This document shows positions 33,699-41,428 of a stretch of DNA of 64,000 bases, piece by piece (position 1 is the first letter of the stretch; the number at the start of each line of letters is the position of its first letter). The notes beneath the pieces are model-generated. The model was not told the DNA's origin, did no database searches, and saw nothing but the letters and a program-made list of their open reading frames with translations. This stretch comes from an uncultured Oscillospiraceae bacterium. GTDB lineage: Bacteria > Bacillota > Clostridia > Oscillospirales > Ruminococcaceae. Location of the stretch: the NCBI GenBank assembly GCA_934539585.1, contig CAKTCT010000009.1, forward strand, positions 16,641-80,640. Direction: 5' to 3'. Made by a program: the position numbers and the translations under genes.

Positions 33699-35209
33699 TG
33701 GAAGCACTTCTGGCGGACAAAAAATGGCGGCGGAAAAATTCCCTGTGGGTGCTGCTGTCGGTGCTGCCGCTTTTGGGCGGGCTGGCCTTTTTCCACATCG
33801 GGTACAAGGCCCGGCGGCGGAACTGGACGCTGCTGGGGGCAGCCTTTACCGTGGTGTGGGCGGCGTATCCGGTGATCCGGTTCTTCTGCGCAGTGTTCAT
33901 GGGCCGTTGGGAGTACTCGCAGTTTTGCAGCGGGACGGAGCTGTATCCTGTGGCGGCAGTACTGCTTTCTCTGGCGGGGCTCATCGGGGCGCTGATGCTG
34001 CGGAAAAACTATCTGAAGCTCTTGGCCAGGCGGGAGGCGGCGGAGCCGGAGGAGCATCCTCTGCTGGCTGACGGGGCCTGGCGGCGGAAGAACTCCCTTT
34101 GGATGCTCTGGAGCTTTCTCCCGGGGTTCGGCGCGGTGAGCCTGTTCCATCTGGGCCACCGGATGAAAAAATGGCGGCTGACGCTGGCGGGGGTCCTGCT
34201 GGCGGTGTTCAACTCGTCCATGGCGGCTTCGTATCTGTTCCGGTTGGGCGAGGGCGGTCGACGGCTGTGGAACTTCGTGACGGGAAGCGTCCATTTCAGC
34301 GTCAATCTGCGGACGCTGTATCTGTATCCGCCGACCTTTTTTCTGCTGCTGTTCTGGGTGGGGATTTATTTCAGTGCGGTCATGCGGCGGGAATACCTCC
34401 GGGACATTGCGCCGGGGTATGAGGAGACCCGGGGGCGGTACGCCTGCCTGAATTCCTGGAAATGGCGGACTTTGCAGAGCTGGTGGATGCCGCTGTGCCT
34501 GATTCCCTACTGCGCCGGGGCCGCGCTGCTGGCTGCGGGGCTTCGGGGAAAGAAGCGGGGCTGGACCATCGGCGGCGGAGCGGTGTCCCTCTTTTACATC
34601 GTAGAAGCGGTGGTCCTGCGGGTGTGCCAGAACGCGGCGCTGAAAGGGTCTGACACCATTGTAAACGCGGCGCTGCTCTACATCGGTTTTGTGGCGCTGC
34701 GGCGGCTCATGGCTGTCTGCGTGTTTGCGGCCTGCACGGTGATCCGGGAGGAGTATCTGGTGGCCCGGGCCGCCAGGCTGGGCGGTTATGACAGCCAGAT
34801 CGATCAGGAGCTGGCCCAGCAGGAGCAGTTCCGCCGCCGGGTCCAGGGAGAGATGCCGGTTCCGGAGGAAAAACCGGTCCCGGAAAAGAAGTTGGAAAAG
34901 AAGCCGGTAAAACCGGTGGAAAAGGCTCCCGAAAAGCCCGCAGAGGCTCCGGAGGGGGCGCTGGATTTGAACGCCTGCTCCGAAGAAGAGCTGCGGACGC
35001 TGCCGGGCATCTCCCTGGCCGAGGCCAAGAAGGCTGTGGAGTACCGGGAGAGCCACGGGGGCTTTGCTTCGGTGGATGAATTTATCGACGTGCTGGGGGT
35101 CAAGCCCCATTTTGCGGTGCAGATCTTTGAGCGGGCGGCGGCAAGGGCTGCGGCTCCCGCCCCCAAGGCGGCGGAGGAAAAGACCGTCCGCCGCCGGATC
35201 GATCTGTGA
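33698..35209 (+). CDS. Multi-pass membrane protein with C-terminal helix-hairpin-helix domain
   Basis: 503 residues. Residues ~1-370 hold three related membrane modules, each starting with a tryptophan-rich boundary: WRRKNSLWVLLSVLPLLGG, WRRKNSLWMLWSFLPGFGA, and the diverged KWRTLQSWWMPLCLIPYCAG. A Lys/Glu/Pro linker (~385-425) leads to a ComEA-like helix-hairpin-helix (LDLNACSEEELRTLPGISLAEAKKAVEYRE...FASVDEFIDVLGV). In ComEA and relatives such tails bind DNA non-specifically, but protein binding is also possible. It overlaps both neighbours in the operon. It would tether the AAA/DUF1257 system to the membrane. Confidence 0.82.
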   Translation: MEALLADKKWRRKNSLWVLLSVLPLLGGLAFFHIGYKARRRNWTLLGAAFTVVWAAYPVIRFFCAVFMGRWEYSQFCSGTELYPVAAVLLSLAGLIGALMLRKNYLKLLARREAAEPEEHPLLADGAWRRKNSLWMLWSFLPGFGAVSLFHLGHRMKKWRLTLAGVLLAVFNSSMAASYLFRLGEGGRRLWNFVTGSVHFSVNLRTLYLYPPTFFLLLFWVGIYFSAVMRREYLRDIAPGYEETRGRYACLNSWKWRTLQSWWMPLCLIPYCAGAALLAAGLRGKKRGWTIGGGAVSLFYIVEAVVLRVCQNAALKGSDTIVNAALLYIGFVALRRLMAVCVFAACTVIREEYLVARAARLGGYDSQIDQELAQQEQFRRRVQGEMPVPEEKPVPEKKLEKKPVKPVEKAPEKPAEAPEGALDLNACSEEELRTLPGISLAEAKKAVEYRESHGGFASVDEFIDVLGVKPHFAVQIFERAAARAAAPAPKAAEEKTVRRRIDL

Positions 35210-35817
35210 TCCGGGTGGGCCGGGTAGTTCCAAAGACCCGGGCCGAGGGGCCTGGGCTGCGGTTCGCGGTGTGGGTCCAGGGGTGCCGGATGGGGTGCCC
35301 CGGGTGCTACGCCAGGGCGCTGTGGGACGAATCCGGCGGCAAGGAAACCGACGAGGGCGCGCTATTGGAAGAACTGCGGAAGGTTTCCGGAGAGGTGGAG
35401 GGCGTCACCCTGCTGGGGGGCGAGCCCTTTCTCCAGGCCGGGGCGCTGGCGCGGTTTGCCGGGGCCGCCCGGGAGCTGGGATTGTCGGTGATCACTTTTA
35501 CGGGACACCGCTACGAGGATTTGCTCCGGGGCGGGGATCGGGAAACGTTGAGCCTTTTGGAGCAGACGGATCTGCTCATCGACGGGCCGTATCTCCAGGA
35601 GCAGCGGGACTTTTCCCGGCCTCTAGTAGGATCAAGGAACCAGCAGTTTCGGTTTTTGACGGAACGGTACTCCCCGGCGGATCTGGAGCGGTGCCGGAAC
35701 CGGGTGGAGGTGCGGCTGGGGAAGGACGGCGTCCTCCGGGTCAACGGCATGGGGGACTTCGGGGCGCTGGAGGCGATTTTGAAAGGAGAATCGAAAGATG
35801 GCGGTTTCGCAATTTGA
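35206..35817 (+). CDS. 4Fe-4S single-cluster radical SAM protein (NrdG-like)
   Basis: 203 residues from a GTG at 35206 that overlaps the preceding TGA. The CxxxCxxC motif is CRMGCPGC (Cys27, Cys31, Cys34) and the SAM-binding GGE motif is LLGGEPFLQ; ITFTGHRYEDLL follows as in anaerobic NTP reductase activases. It is short, like NrdG (Fer4_12/PF13353 group), but no glycyl-radical enzyme is adjacent. In this operon it may modify a partner protein such as the DUF2997 or DUF1257 product. The last 20 bases overlap the AAA gene. Confidence 0.87.
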   Translation: MIRVGRVVPKTRAEGPGLRFAVWVQGCRMGCPGCYARALWDESGGKETDEGALLEELRKVSGEVEGVTLLGGEPFLQAGALARFAGAARELGLSVITFTGHRYEDLLRGGDRETLSLLEQTDLLIDGPYLQEQRDFSRPLVGSRNQQFRFLTERYSPADLERCRNRVEVRLGKDGVLRVNGMGDFGALEAILKGESKDGGFAI

Positions 35818-37414
35818 GGGAAGGCTCGCAAACCTGGTCAACGCGGGTTTTCCCTATCTGTTTATCCCCTCCTATGAGGAGGACCGGGTGGTGGGGGCCA
35901 TTGTCCGGACCCTGGAGAATCCGGAGCTGGTCAAGGCCAGGCGGAAGGTCTATACCTGGACCCAGACCCAGGGGCTGGTCTGCGACGGGAATCGGGTGAA
36001 GGACACGGCCCAGCCGGTCCCGGCCATCGACTACATCGGCCGGAGCAGCGAGGACGCGGTGTTCATCCTCAAGGACTTCCACGTCTATTTCGGCGGGGAG
36101 CGGAACTCCCGGCCGGATCATATGGTCATCCGCAAGCTCCGGGACATCCTCCCCAACCTGAAAAGCAGCCGGAAAACCGTGGTGCTCCTGTCGCCCCAGC
36201 TGGCCATTCCCGGGGATATGGAGAAGGAAATCTCCGTCCTGGACTTCCCGCTGCCCGCCATGGAGGAGATCGAGGCCACCCTCAATGAGCTCACCGAGGG
36301 CCTTTCCCCGGAGAGCATCCGGCTGACCCCCGAGGAGAAGCACAGCCTGGTCCGGTCGGCCCTGGGCCTGACCCTCCAGGAGGCGGAGAACGCCTTCTGC
36401 CGGGCCATCGTCCAGATCAAGGGGCTGGACGCGTCGGCCATCGGCATCATCCACGAGGAGAAAAACCAGGTGGTCAAAAAGACCGGCGTCCTGGAATTTG
36501 TCCGGTCCGATCTGGGCATCGACGACATCGGCGGCCTGGAAAACCTGAAAAACTGGCTCAAGCGCCGCAACGGCTCCTGGCTGGAGCGGGCCAAAGCCTA
36601 CCGCATCCCCGCGCCCAAGGGGGTGCTGATCACCGGCGTTCCCGGCTGCGGCAAGAGCCTTACCGCCAAGGCCATGAGCGCCATCTGGGGGCTGCCGCTG
36701 CTGAAGCTTGACATGGGCAAGATTTTCGGCGGCGTAGTGGGCAGCTCTGAGGAGAACATCCGCAAGGCCATCCACACCGCCGAGGCCGTGGCTCCCTCCA
36801 TCCTGTGGGTGGACGAGATTGAAAAGGGCTTCGCCGGGACCAAGTCCGACGGGGACTCCGGCACCTCAGCCCGGGTATTCGGCACCTTCCTGACCTGGAT
36901 GCAGGACAAGACGGCGCCGGTGTTCGTCATCGCCACCTCCAACGACATCAGCGCCCTTCCGGCGGAGCTGCTGCGGAAGGGGCGGTTCGACGAGATTTTC
37001 TTCGTGGACCTGCCCACCGTCCGGGAGCGGGAGAAGATTTTCCGCCTCCATCTGGAAAAGCGGGTGAGGGGGGCGGAGGTCCCCCATCAGATCGATCTGA
37101 GTTCCGGCCTTTGCCGGGAGCTGGCGGAGCTGGCCGACGGCTTCTCCGGCGCGGAGATCGAGCAGGCAGTGATCGCGGCGCTGTACGAGGCGTTTTTCGC
37201 CGGGCGGGGGCTCTGCCGGGAGGACCTGGTCAAGAGCATTCAGGAGACGGTGCCCCTTTCCGTGACCCAGAAGGAGCAGATTCTGAATCTGCGGCAGTGG
37301 GCCGCCACCCGGGCGGTTCTGGCCACGGCCAAGGAGGACCGGGAGGTCCTGGCCGACGCTGGAAGCGGGGCGGTCCCGGCCCAGGGCGGACGGATCGTGG
37401 ATTTTGAATTATAA
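35798..37414 (+). CDS. Ycf46-like AAA ATPase
   Basis: 538 residues. An N-terminal ~230-residue domain without known catalytic motif (begins FEGRLANLVNAGFPYLFIPSYEEDR) is followed by an AAA module: Walker A GVPGCGKS (280-287), Walker B ILWVDE (335-340), sensor 1 IATSND (about 378-383), arginine finger region LLRKGRFDE (391-399) and sensor 2 helix near GFSGAEIEQAVIAALYEA. Order and spacing match Ycf46, an AAA ATPase of cyanobacteria and plastids. As an AAA protein it should act as a hexameric remodeller. DUF1257 (Ycf35-like) follows by 12 bases. Confidence 0.88.
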   Translation: MAVSQFEGRLANLVNAGFPYLFIPSYEEDRVVGAIVRTLENPELVKARRKVYTWTQTQGLVCDGNRVKDTAQPVPAIDYIGRSSEDAVFILKDFHVYFGGERNSRPDHMVIRKLRDILPNLKSSRKTVVLLSPQLAIPGDMEKEISVLDFPLPAMEEIEATLNELTEGLSPESIRLTPEEKHSLVRSALGLTLQEAENAFCRAIVQIKGLDASAIGIIHEEKNQVVKKTGVLEFVRSDLGIDDIGGLENLKNWLKRRNGSWLERAKAYRIPAPKGVLITGVPGCGKSLTAKAMSAIWGLPLLKLDMGKIFGGVVGSSEENIRKAIHTAEAVAPSILWVDEIEKGFAGTKSDGDSGTSARVFGTFLTWMQDKTAPVFVIATSNDISALPAELLRKGRFDEIFFVDLPTVREREKIFRLHLEKRVRGAEVPHQIDLSSGLCRELAELADGFSGAEIEQAVIAALYEAFFAGRGLCREDLVKSIQETVPLSVTQKEQILNLRQWAATRAVLATAKEDREVLADAGSGAVPAQGGRIVDFEL

Positions 37415-37426
37415 GGAGGAATTGCC

Positions 37427-37888
37427 ATGTCTTTGACGCTGACGCTGGTCCCTGTGGCGGTGGCCGTGGGGATGTCTTTGGGGTCCTCCTCTGTGGCGGC
37501 CCTGACCCACCTTCGGGGGAAGGGCGGCATGGACCTGGAGCCGGTGGAGACCGTTTTCCAGGACGGGACGCTGCTTTGCAAGACCCTGAACGAGCACGGC
37601 CTGAACGTCCGGCAGGTGTCGGAAAACGAGTACATCATCCAGTGCGGGGCCGGGACCCTCCACTACTTCCGGGCCGGGGAGGGGCTGCCCTTCTCCCTGG
37701 AGGTCAAGGGGGTCCGGGATATGGAGGAGCTGCTGAGCTCTTTGGACTCCCTGGAAAACGAGTACCGGCGGAACGTCCAGGCGTTCACCTACGATAAGGT
37801 CATGAGCTCCCTGGCGGAACACGGCATGGCCGTGGAAAACGAGGAGGTCCTGGAGGACGATTCCATCCTCCTGACCCTTCGGGCGTGA
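37427..37888 (+). CDS. DUF1257 (Ycf35-like) protein
   Basis: 153 residues. The C-terminal part matches the Ycf35/DUF1257 pattern well: ...NEYRRNVQAFTYDKVMSSLAEHGMAVENEEVLEDDSILLTLRA. The middle (LLCKTLNEHGLNVRQVSENEYIIQCGAGTLHYFRAGEGLPFSLEVKG) is the expected beta-rich half. The first ~35 residues are more hydrophobic (TLVPVAVAVGMSLGSSSVAAL) than in cyanobacterial Ycf35 and may be a membrane anchor, which is unusual. Last gene of the operon behind AAGGAGG. Function unknown. Confidence 0.85.
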   Translation: MSLTLTLVPVAVAVGMSLGSSSVAALTHLRGKGGMDLEPVETVFQDGTLLCKTLNEHGLNVRQVSENEYIIQCGAGTLHYFRAGEGLPFSLEVKGVRDMEELLSSLDSLENEYRRNVQAFTYDKVMSSLAEHGMAVENEEVLEDDSILLTLRA

Positions 37889-37906
37889 GAAAATCTCCAC
37901 CAGCCC

Positions 37907-37935
37907 TTGACAAGGGGCGGAGATAGGGGTATAAT
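37907..37935 (+). promoter_or_regulatory. sigma-A promoter upstream of the DtxR-type regulator
   Basis: TTGACA at 37907-37912 and TATAAT at 37930-37935, spacer 17, consensus quality. It lies 120 bases upstream of the regulator start, leaving a long leader. Confidence 0.85.
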
Positions 37936-37971
37936 AACAAACGGAATAGAACGCTTGCGCAGGCAGGCGGG

Positions 37972-38002
37972 AATTATAGAGCCGGGGCGCTCTATAATTT
38001 TT
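37972..38002 (+). terminator. Terminator-like hairpin in the leader of the DtxR-type gene
   Basis: AATTATAGAG (37972-37981) pairs with CTCTATAATT (37990-37999), and the right arm runs into TTTTT. It lies between the promoter and the coding region, so it may attenuate transcription or end a short RNA of about 60 bases. Confidence 0.65.
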
Positions 38003-38006
38003 ACCC

Positions 38007-38030
38007 AATAGTTAGCCTTTGCTAACTATT
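38007..38030. promoter_or_regulatory. Operator-like perfect inverted repeat (DtxR-type)
   Basis: AATAGTTAGC, four bases, GCTAACTATT: ten perfect pairs. The core GTTAGC-N4-GCTAAC resembles DtxR/IdeR boxes (TTAGGTTAGSCTAACCTAA). It is 27 bases before the regulator start, suggesting autoregulation. Confidence 0.65.
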
Positions 38031-38057
38031 TTGCCATGGGAAGGGAAGTGGAAAGGC

Positions 38058-38426
38058 ATGGAGCTGCATACCTCCGGGGAGGACTATTTGGAGGCGATCC
38101 TGGTCCTGCGGAAAACCAAAAACGAAGTCCGGTCCATTGATCTGGCCGAGCATCTGGGAGTCAGCCGGCCCAGCGTCAGCCGGGCGGTGGGGCTTCTGAA
38201 AGAGGGCGGCTTTCTGAAGGACGGAGACGGCAGCCTGGAATTCACCCAGGCGGGACTGGAAACGGCCAAGCGCATCTATGAGCGTCATTGCTTTTTCAAA
38301 AAGCAGCTGATCCAGGCGGGAGTGGACGAAAAAACCGCCGAGGAGGAGGCGTGCCGTATGGAGCACGCTTTGAGCCAGGGCAGCTTCGATAAAATCCGGG
38401 CCAACATCGGGAAAGAACCGAAATAG
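38058..38426 (+). CDS. DtxR/MntR family metal-dependent transcriptional regulator
   Basis: 122 residues from ATG 38058 behind GAAAGG. N-terminal winged helix (DLAEHLGVSRPSVSRAVGLLKEGGFLK) and a dimerisation domain with metal ligands D9, E12, H77, C99, E102, H103. Position 99 is Glu in MntR but Cys in DtxR/IdeR (ACRMEH here, as in the iron-type proteins), so iron rather than manganese sensing is suggested. No SH3 domain is present, as in short Firmicute members. A perfect palindrome just upstream is a likely target. No transporter gene follows; a terminator lies directly downstream. Confidence 0.9.
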   Translation: MELHTSGEDYLEAILVLRKTKNEVRSIDLAEHLGVSRPSVSRAVGLLKEGGFLKDGDGSLEFTQAGLETAKRIYERHCFFKKQLIQAGVDEKTAEEEACRMEHALSQGSFDKIRANIGKEPK

Positions 38427-38441
38427 GGCTGGAATGGGGAA

Positions 38442-38488
38442 CCCCCTCCCGTCTTTTGCAGCGGCAGAAGGCGGGAGGGGGGATTTTT
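38442..38488. terminator. Terminator between DtxR-type gene and condensation-domain gene
   Basis: CCCCCTCCCG pairs with CGGGAGGGGG, followed by ATTTTT (38483-38488). It overlaps the last codon of the convergent gene. Confidence 0.8.
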
Positions 38489-39725
38489 ATGCCTGGAGGA
38501 GAAGGGTGAGGGCGGCGTCCAGGAGCCGGGCGTCGGGGTCCCCGGCGGTGCGGAGGGTCAGGATCATGGCGTCATCGTAGGTGGAGATCCCCATCACGGC
38601 CCGGACGTTGGGAATGTAGGGCGGGACGAAGTACAGCTCCCCATAGCGGTAACGCCCTTCCGGGAGGTCGGGGAGCTGGAGTGTCTTCAGGTTGGTGAGG
38701 CTGACGCCGGCGGGGGCGGCGGTGTAGCCGCACATTCTGCACACGGCCTCCGAAAGAGGGTTTTGGAAGCTGCCGGACCGGGTGAACCAGATGGCGTCGA
38801 TGAGGGTGGGGGCCAGGGCGGACATGAACTCGTAGAGGAAGAATTTGTCCCGGGGGCTGCGGAGCTTCTTATGGATCGCGCCGTGGAGCCGCCGGGCGTT
38901 TTCTTCCAGGGAGCGGCGGGGATCGCAGGCGGCTTTGACGCTGATCCCGGTGGCGAAGTTGCCCATGCCGTCGATCTCCCGGGGGCGGACGTCTACGGCG
39001 ATGCCCAGGCCCTCTCCGGGCTCCATCACCGCGGTCAGGGCGGCGGAGAGGAGGGAGTTCAGGGTGATGTTCCAGGCGTGGGCCTGGGATTTCAGCCGGT
39101 CCAGCTCCGGGCCGGAGAGCTTCCGGAGGGTCAGGGCAGCGGGGGTCCGGGGGAGGACCCGGGCGTCGGCCAGGAAGAAGCTCCGGCCGGTTCTGGCCCA
39201 GCAGCGGTTGGTGCGGTTCATCATCCCGCGCATCAAGGGGTTCAGCTCCGGGTGCCTGGGGAGGTCGGCGGGGGTCAGAAGGCGGATGGGCCGCTCCGGA
39301 AGGGGCTGGCCGTTGAGAGCGGCGAGAAAATCCCCCAGGAAGCGGATCAGGGAGCCGCCGTCACAGACCAGGTGGTGGGCGATGGCGATCAGCTCCGTGG
39401 AGCCGGGGCGGTGCTGGCAGAAGAAGCGAAGGGTCTCCCCCTGGTCCAGGCGGAAGGGGACGGCCTCCTGGCGGACAATGAGCTGGGAGGCGCCGCCGGT
39501 ATAAGAAGAAAGGGCGGGAAGGGGTGCGCCGCTTTCGGTGAAGCAGGCGGTCCCGTCCGGGGAGACCTCCACCCGGGCGCAGAGGATGCGGTTCCGCTCC
39601 ACGGCCAGGTCCAGGGCGGTCTGCAAGGCGGTTTCCGGGACGGTTCCGGGCAGGACCGCCACGGCGGCGACGTTGGCGCAGGGGGACATGAGGTGGATGC
39701 GTTCTTTCTGGATGAGGTGGTTCAT
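38487..39725 (-). CDS. Condensation-domain acyltransferase-like protein
   Basis: 412 residues of the CoA-dependent acyltransferase fold. The catalytic HHxxxDG motif is IAHHLVCDGGSLIRF (about residues 118-132), and a conserved later segment is MGNFATGISVKA, as in alcohol acetyltransferase or stand-alone condensation enzymes. It is not attached to a carrier or adenylation domain, and none is nearby, so it may esterify or amidate a small metabolite or lipid. Own strong promoter with an ATATGT-A-ACATAT palindrome at the transcription start suggests a dedicated repressor, possibly encoded elsewhere. Confidence 0.8.
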   Translation of the reverse strand: MNHLIQKERIHLMSPCANVAAVAVLPGTVPETALQTALDLAVERNRILCARVEVSPDGTACFTESGAPLPALSSYTGGASQLIVRQEAVPFRLDQGETLRFFCQHRPGSTELIAIAHHLVCDGGSLIRFLGDFLAALNGQPLPERPIRLLTPADLPRHPELNPLMRGMMNRTNRCWARTGRSFFLADARVLPRTPAALTLRKLSGPELDRLKSQAHAWNITLNSLLSAALTAVMEPGEGLGIAVDVRPREIDGMGNFATGISVKAACDPRRSLEENARRLHGAIHKKLRSPRDKFFLYEFMSALAPTLIDAIWFTRSGSFQNPLSEAVCRMCGYTAAPAGVSLTNLKTLQLPDLPEGRYRYGELYFVPPYIPNVRAVMGISTYDDAMILTLRTAGDPDARLLDAALTLLLQA

Positions 39726-39754
39726 GGCGGGCCTCCAATGGATGATAGTGTATG

Positions 39755-39767
39755 ATATGTAACATAT
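39755..39767. promoter_or_regulatory. Operator-like palindrome ATATGTAACATAT
   Basis: Perfect 6+1+6 inverted repeat located just downstream of the -10 of the condensation-domain gene, i.e. over the expected transcription start; a repressor site by position. Confidence 0.5.
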
Positions 39768-39770
39768 ACT

Positions 39771-39799
39771 ATTATAGAGCCCTCCGCCGGAAATGTCAA
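39771..39799 (-). promoter_or_regulatory. sigma-A promoter of the condensation-domain gene
   Basis: On the minus strand TTGACA (39794-39799), 17 bases, TATAAT (39771-39776): a perfect consensus promoter. Confidence 0.88.
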
Positions 39800-39845
39800 G
39801 AGGGGGATGAAAAATCCCCCTTCCGGGTGGGGAAGGGGGCGGGGA

Positions 39846-41375
39846 TCACTTGCTGGCGATAAAGGCGTCGATCTGCTTCTGCATATCGGCCATGACCTTT
39901 TCGCTGCCGGCGTTTTTCAGCTCGTCCAGGAACTTTTCGTACTCGGCCTGGGTGTTTTCGGCGTACATGCCCGCGTAGAACAGGGGCGTCCGCTCGTTGA
40001 CGATGGCCAGGATGTTGGCGACCTCCGTGGCCATTTCCGTGGAGTCGTAGTTGAAGCCCAGGAGAGAGGAGGGGACGGCGGATTCGTTGAACTTCCTGGT
40101 CTCCTCCAGGATGTTGGCCCGGCCGCTGGCGGGGGCCAGGCCGATGAAGGTGTTGCCCAGCTTCCAGTCGGTGCCCTTATACTGGGTGCCCTCGATCCAT
40201 TCGTACTGGTTGTCGCCCACCAGGTTGTAGTGGAGGCCCTGGATGCCGTAGGCGGCCAGGCAGAACAGGTCGTGGTCGGTGTTCATCAGCTCCAGGAGCA
40301 TCATGGCCCGCTCCGGGTGCCTGCTGGTGGTGGAAATGGCGTTCATGGTGGAGGTGCAGCCGTTGGTGGTCAGGTAGGACTTGCCGGGGCGGATGACCAC
40401 GGCGCTGTCCCAGCCGGCGATTTTGGCGTATTCCTCGTCGGTGGAGATGCCGATGTTGCCGAAATTGGCGATCATCCTGGAGTAGTCGAAGGGGGTGCTG
40501 GAGGTCAGGATGTCCGCATCGATGACCCCGGCCATCTGGAGCCGGGCTTTGGCGTCGATGATCTGGCGGAACTCGTCGGTGTCATACTGGTTGAACACCT
40601 GGGGGTGGGCTTCCTCGGCAGAGGCCACGCCGGGGAGCAGAAGGGAACCCAGGGTCTCCCAGCCCACGGTCTGCTGGTAGTCGTAGAGCCAGTTGGAGGG
40701 GGAGGAGAGGTTGTTGTGGTCGTTGCCCTTGGCGGCTTCGCCCTCCTTGACCCGGATCATGAAGTCGGCCAGGGTGGAAAAGTCGGTGATCTGGTCGCCG
40801 CCGTATTCTTCATAATACTCCTTTTTCACCACATAGCCTGCGGCCCGGGCCTGGATCTGCTGGTTGATGACGCCGTAGATCCGGCCGTTGACCCGGGCGG
40901 CGTTCCAGACCTCCTCGCTCATGGAGGACCACAGGCCCGGGGCCAGTTCCGGCAGCAGGTCGGTGATGTCCACGAAGGCGTCCTTCAGGGCGTAGTCGGC
41001 GTAGAGCAGCTTCCAGTTGGAGGTGAAGCAGACGTCGAACTCCTCCTGGGAGTTGATCATGATGCCCATTTTGGACTCATAATCCCCGGGGGCGATGCGG
41101 TTGATGGTCACGGCGGCGTTGATCTTGTCCCTGAGAATCTCGTTCATGGCGTCCAGGACCTTGCCTTCGTCCTCGTAGTTGGCGTCGTAGATGTACCAGG
41201 TCAGGTCCACGGGCTCCGAAAGGTCGGGGCCGGAGGGGGTGGAGACGGCTTCCGGGGAGGACGCGGGGGTGGAGGAGCCCGGCTGGCTCTGGGCGGGCTG
41301 ATTGCCGCATCCGGCCAGGATTCCGGCCAGAAGGGCGGCTGCGAGGATTCGGGCGCGTGCGTTTTTGCCTTTCAT
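39846..41375 (-). CDS. Extracellular solute-binding lipoprotein, LplA-like (carbohydrate ABC importer)
   Basis: 509 residues from ATG 41375 behind AAAGGAGA. Signal peptide with lipobox ILAGCG, then a Ser/Pro-rich linker and a family 1 solute-binding protein of the long LplA/YtcQ type. It begins the mature part VDLTWYIYDANYEDEGKVLDAMNEIL and contains YGVINQQIQARAAGYVVKKEYYE. It is last of three genes (permease LplB-like, permease LplC-like, this). Such systems import oligosaccharides or galacturonides and use a shared ATPase (MsmX-type) encoded elsewhere, which fits the lack of an ATPase here. Confidence 0.9.
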   Translation of the reverse strand: MKGKNARARILAAALLAGILAGCGNQPAQSQPGSSTPASSPEAVSTPSGPDLSEPVDLTWYIYDANYEDEGKVLDAMNEILRDKINAAVTINRIAPGDYESKMGIMINSQEEFDVCFTSNWKLLYADYALKDAFVDITDLLPELAPGLWSSMSEEVWNAARVNGRIYGVINQQIQARAAGYVVKKEYYEEYGGDQITDFSTLADFMIRVKEGEAAKGNDHNNLSSPSNWLYDYQQTVGWETLGSLLLPGVASAEEAHPQVFNQYDTDEFRQIIDAKARLQMAGVIDADILTSSTPFDYSRMIANFGNIGISTDEEYAKIAGWDSAVVIRPGKSYLTTNGCTSTMNAISTTSRHPERAMMLLELMNTDHDLFCLAAYGIQGLHYNLVGDNQYEWIEGTQYKGTDWKLGNTFIGLAPASGRANILEETRKFNESAVPSSLLGFNYDSTEMATEVANILAIVNERTPLFYAGMYAENTQAEYEKFLDELKNAGSEKVMADMQKQIDAFIASK

Positions 41376-41428
41376 CTTGATTTCTCCTTTGCGGTTTATT
41401 GGGAACGGAAGCTCCGTTTGAGCCGGAA

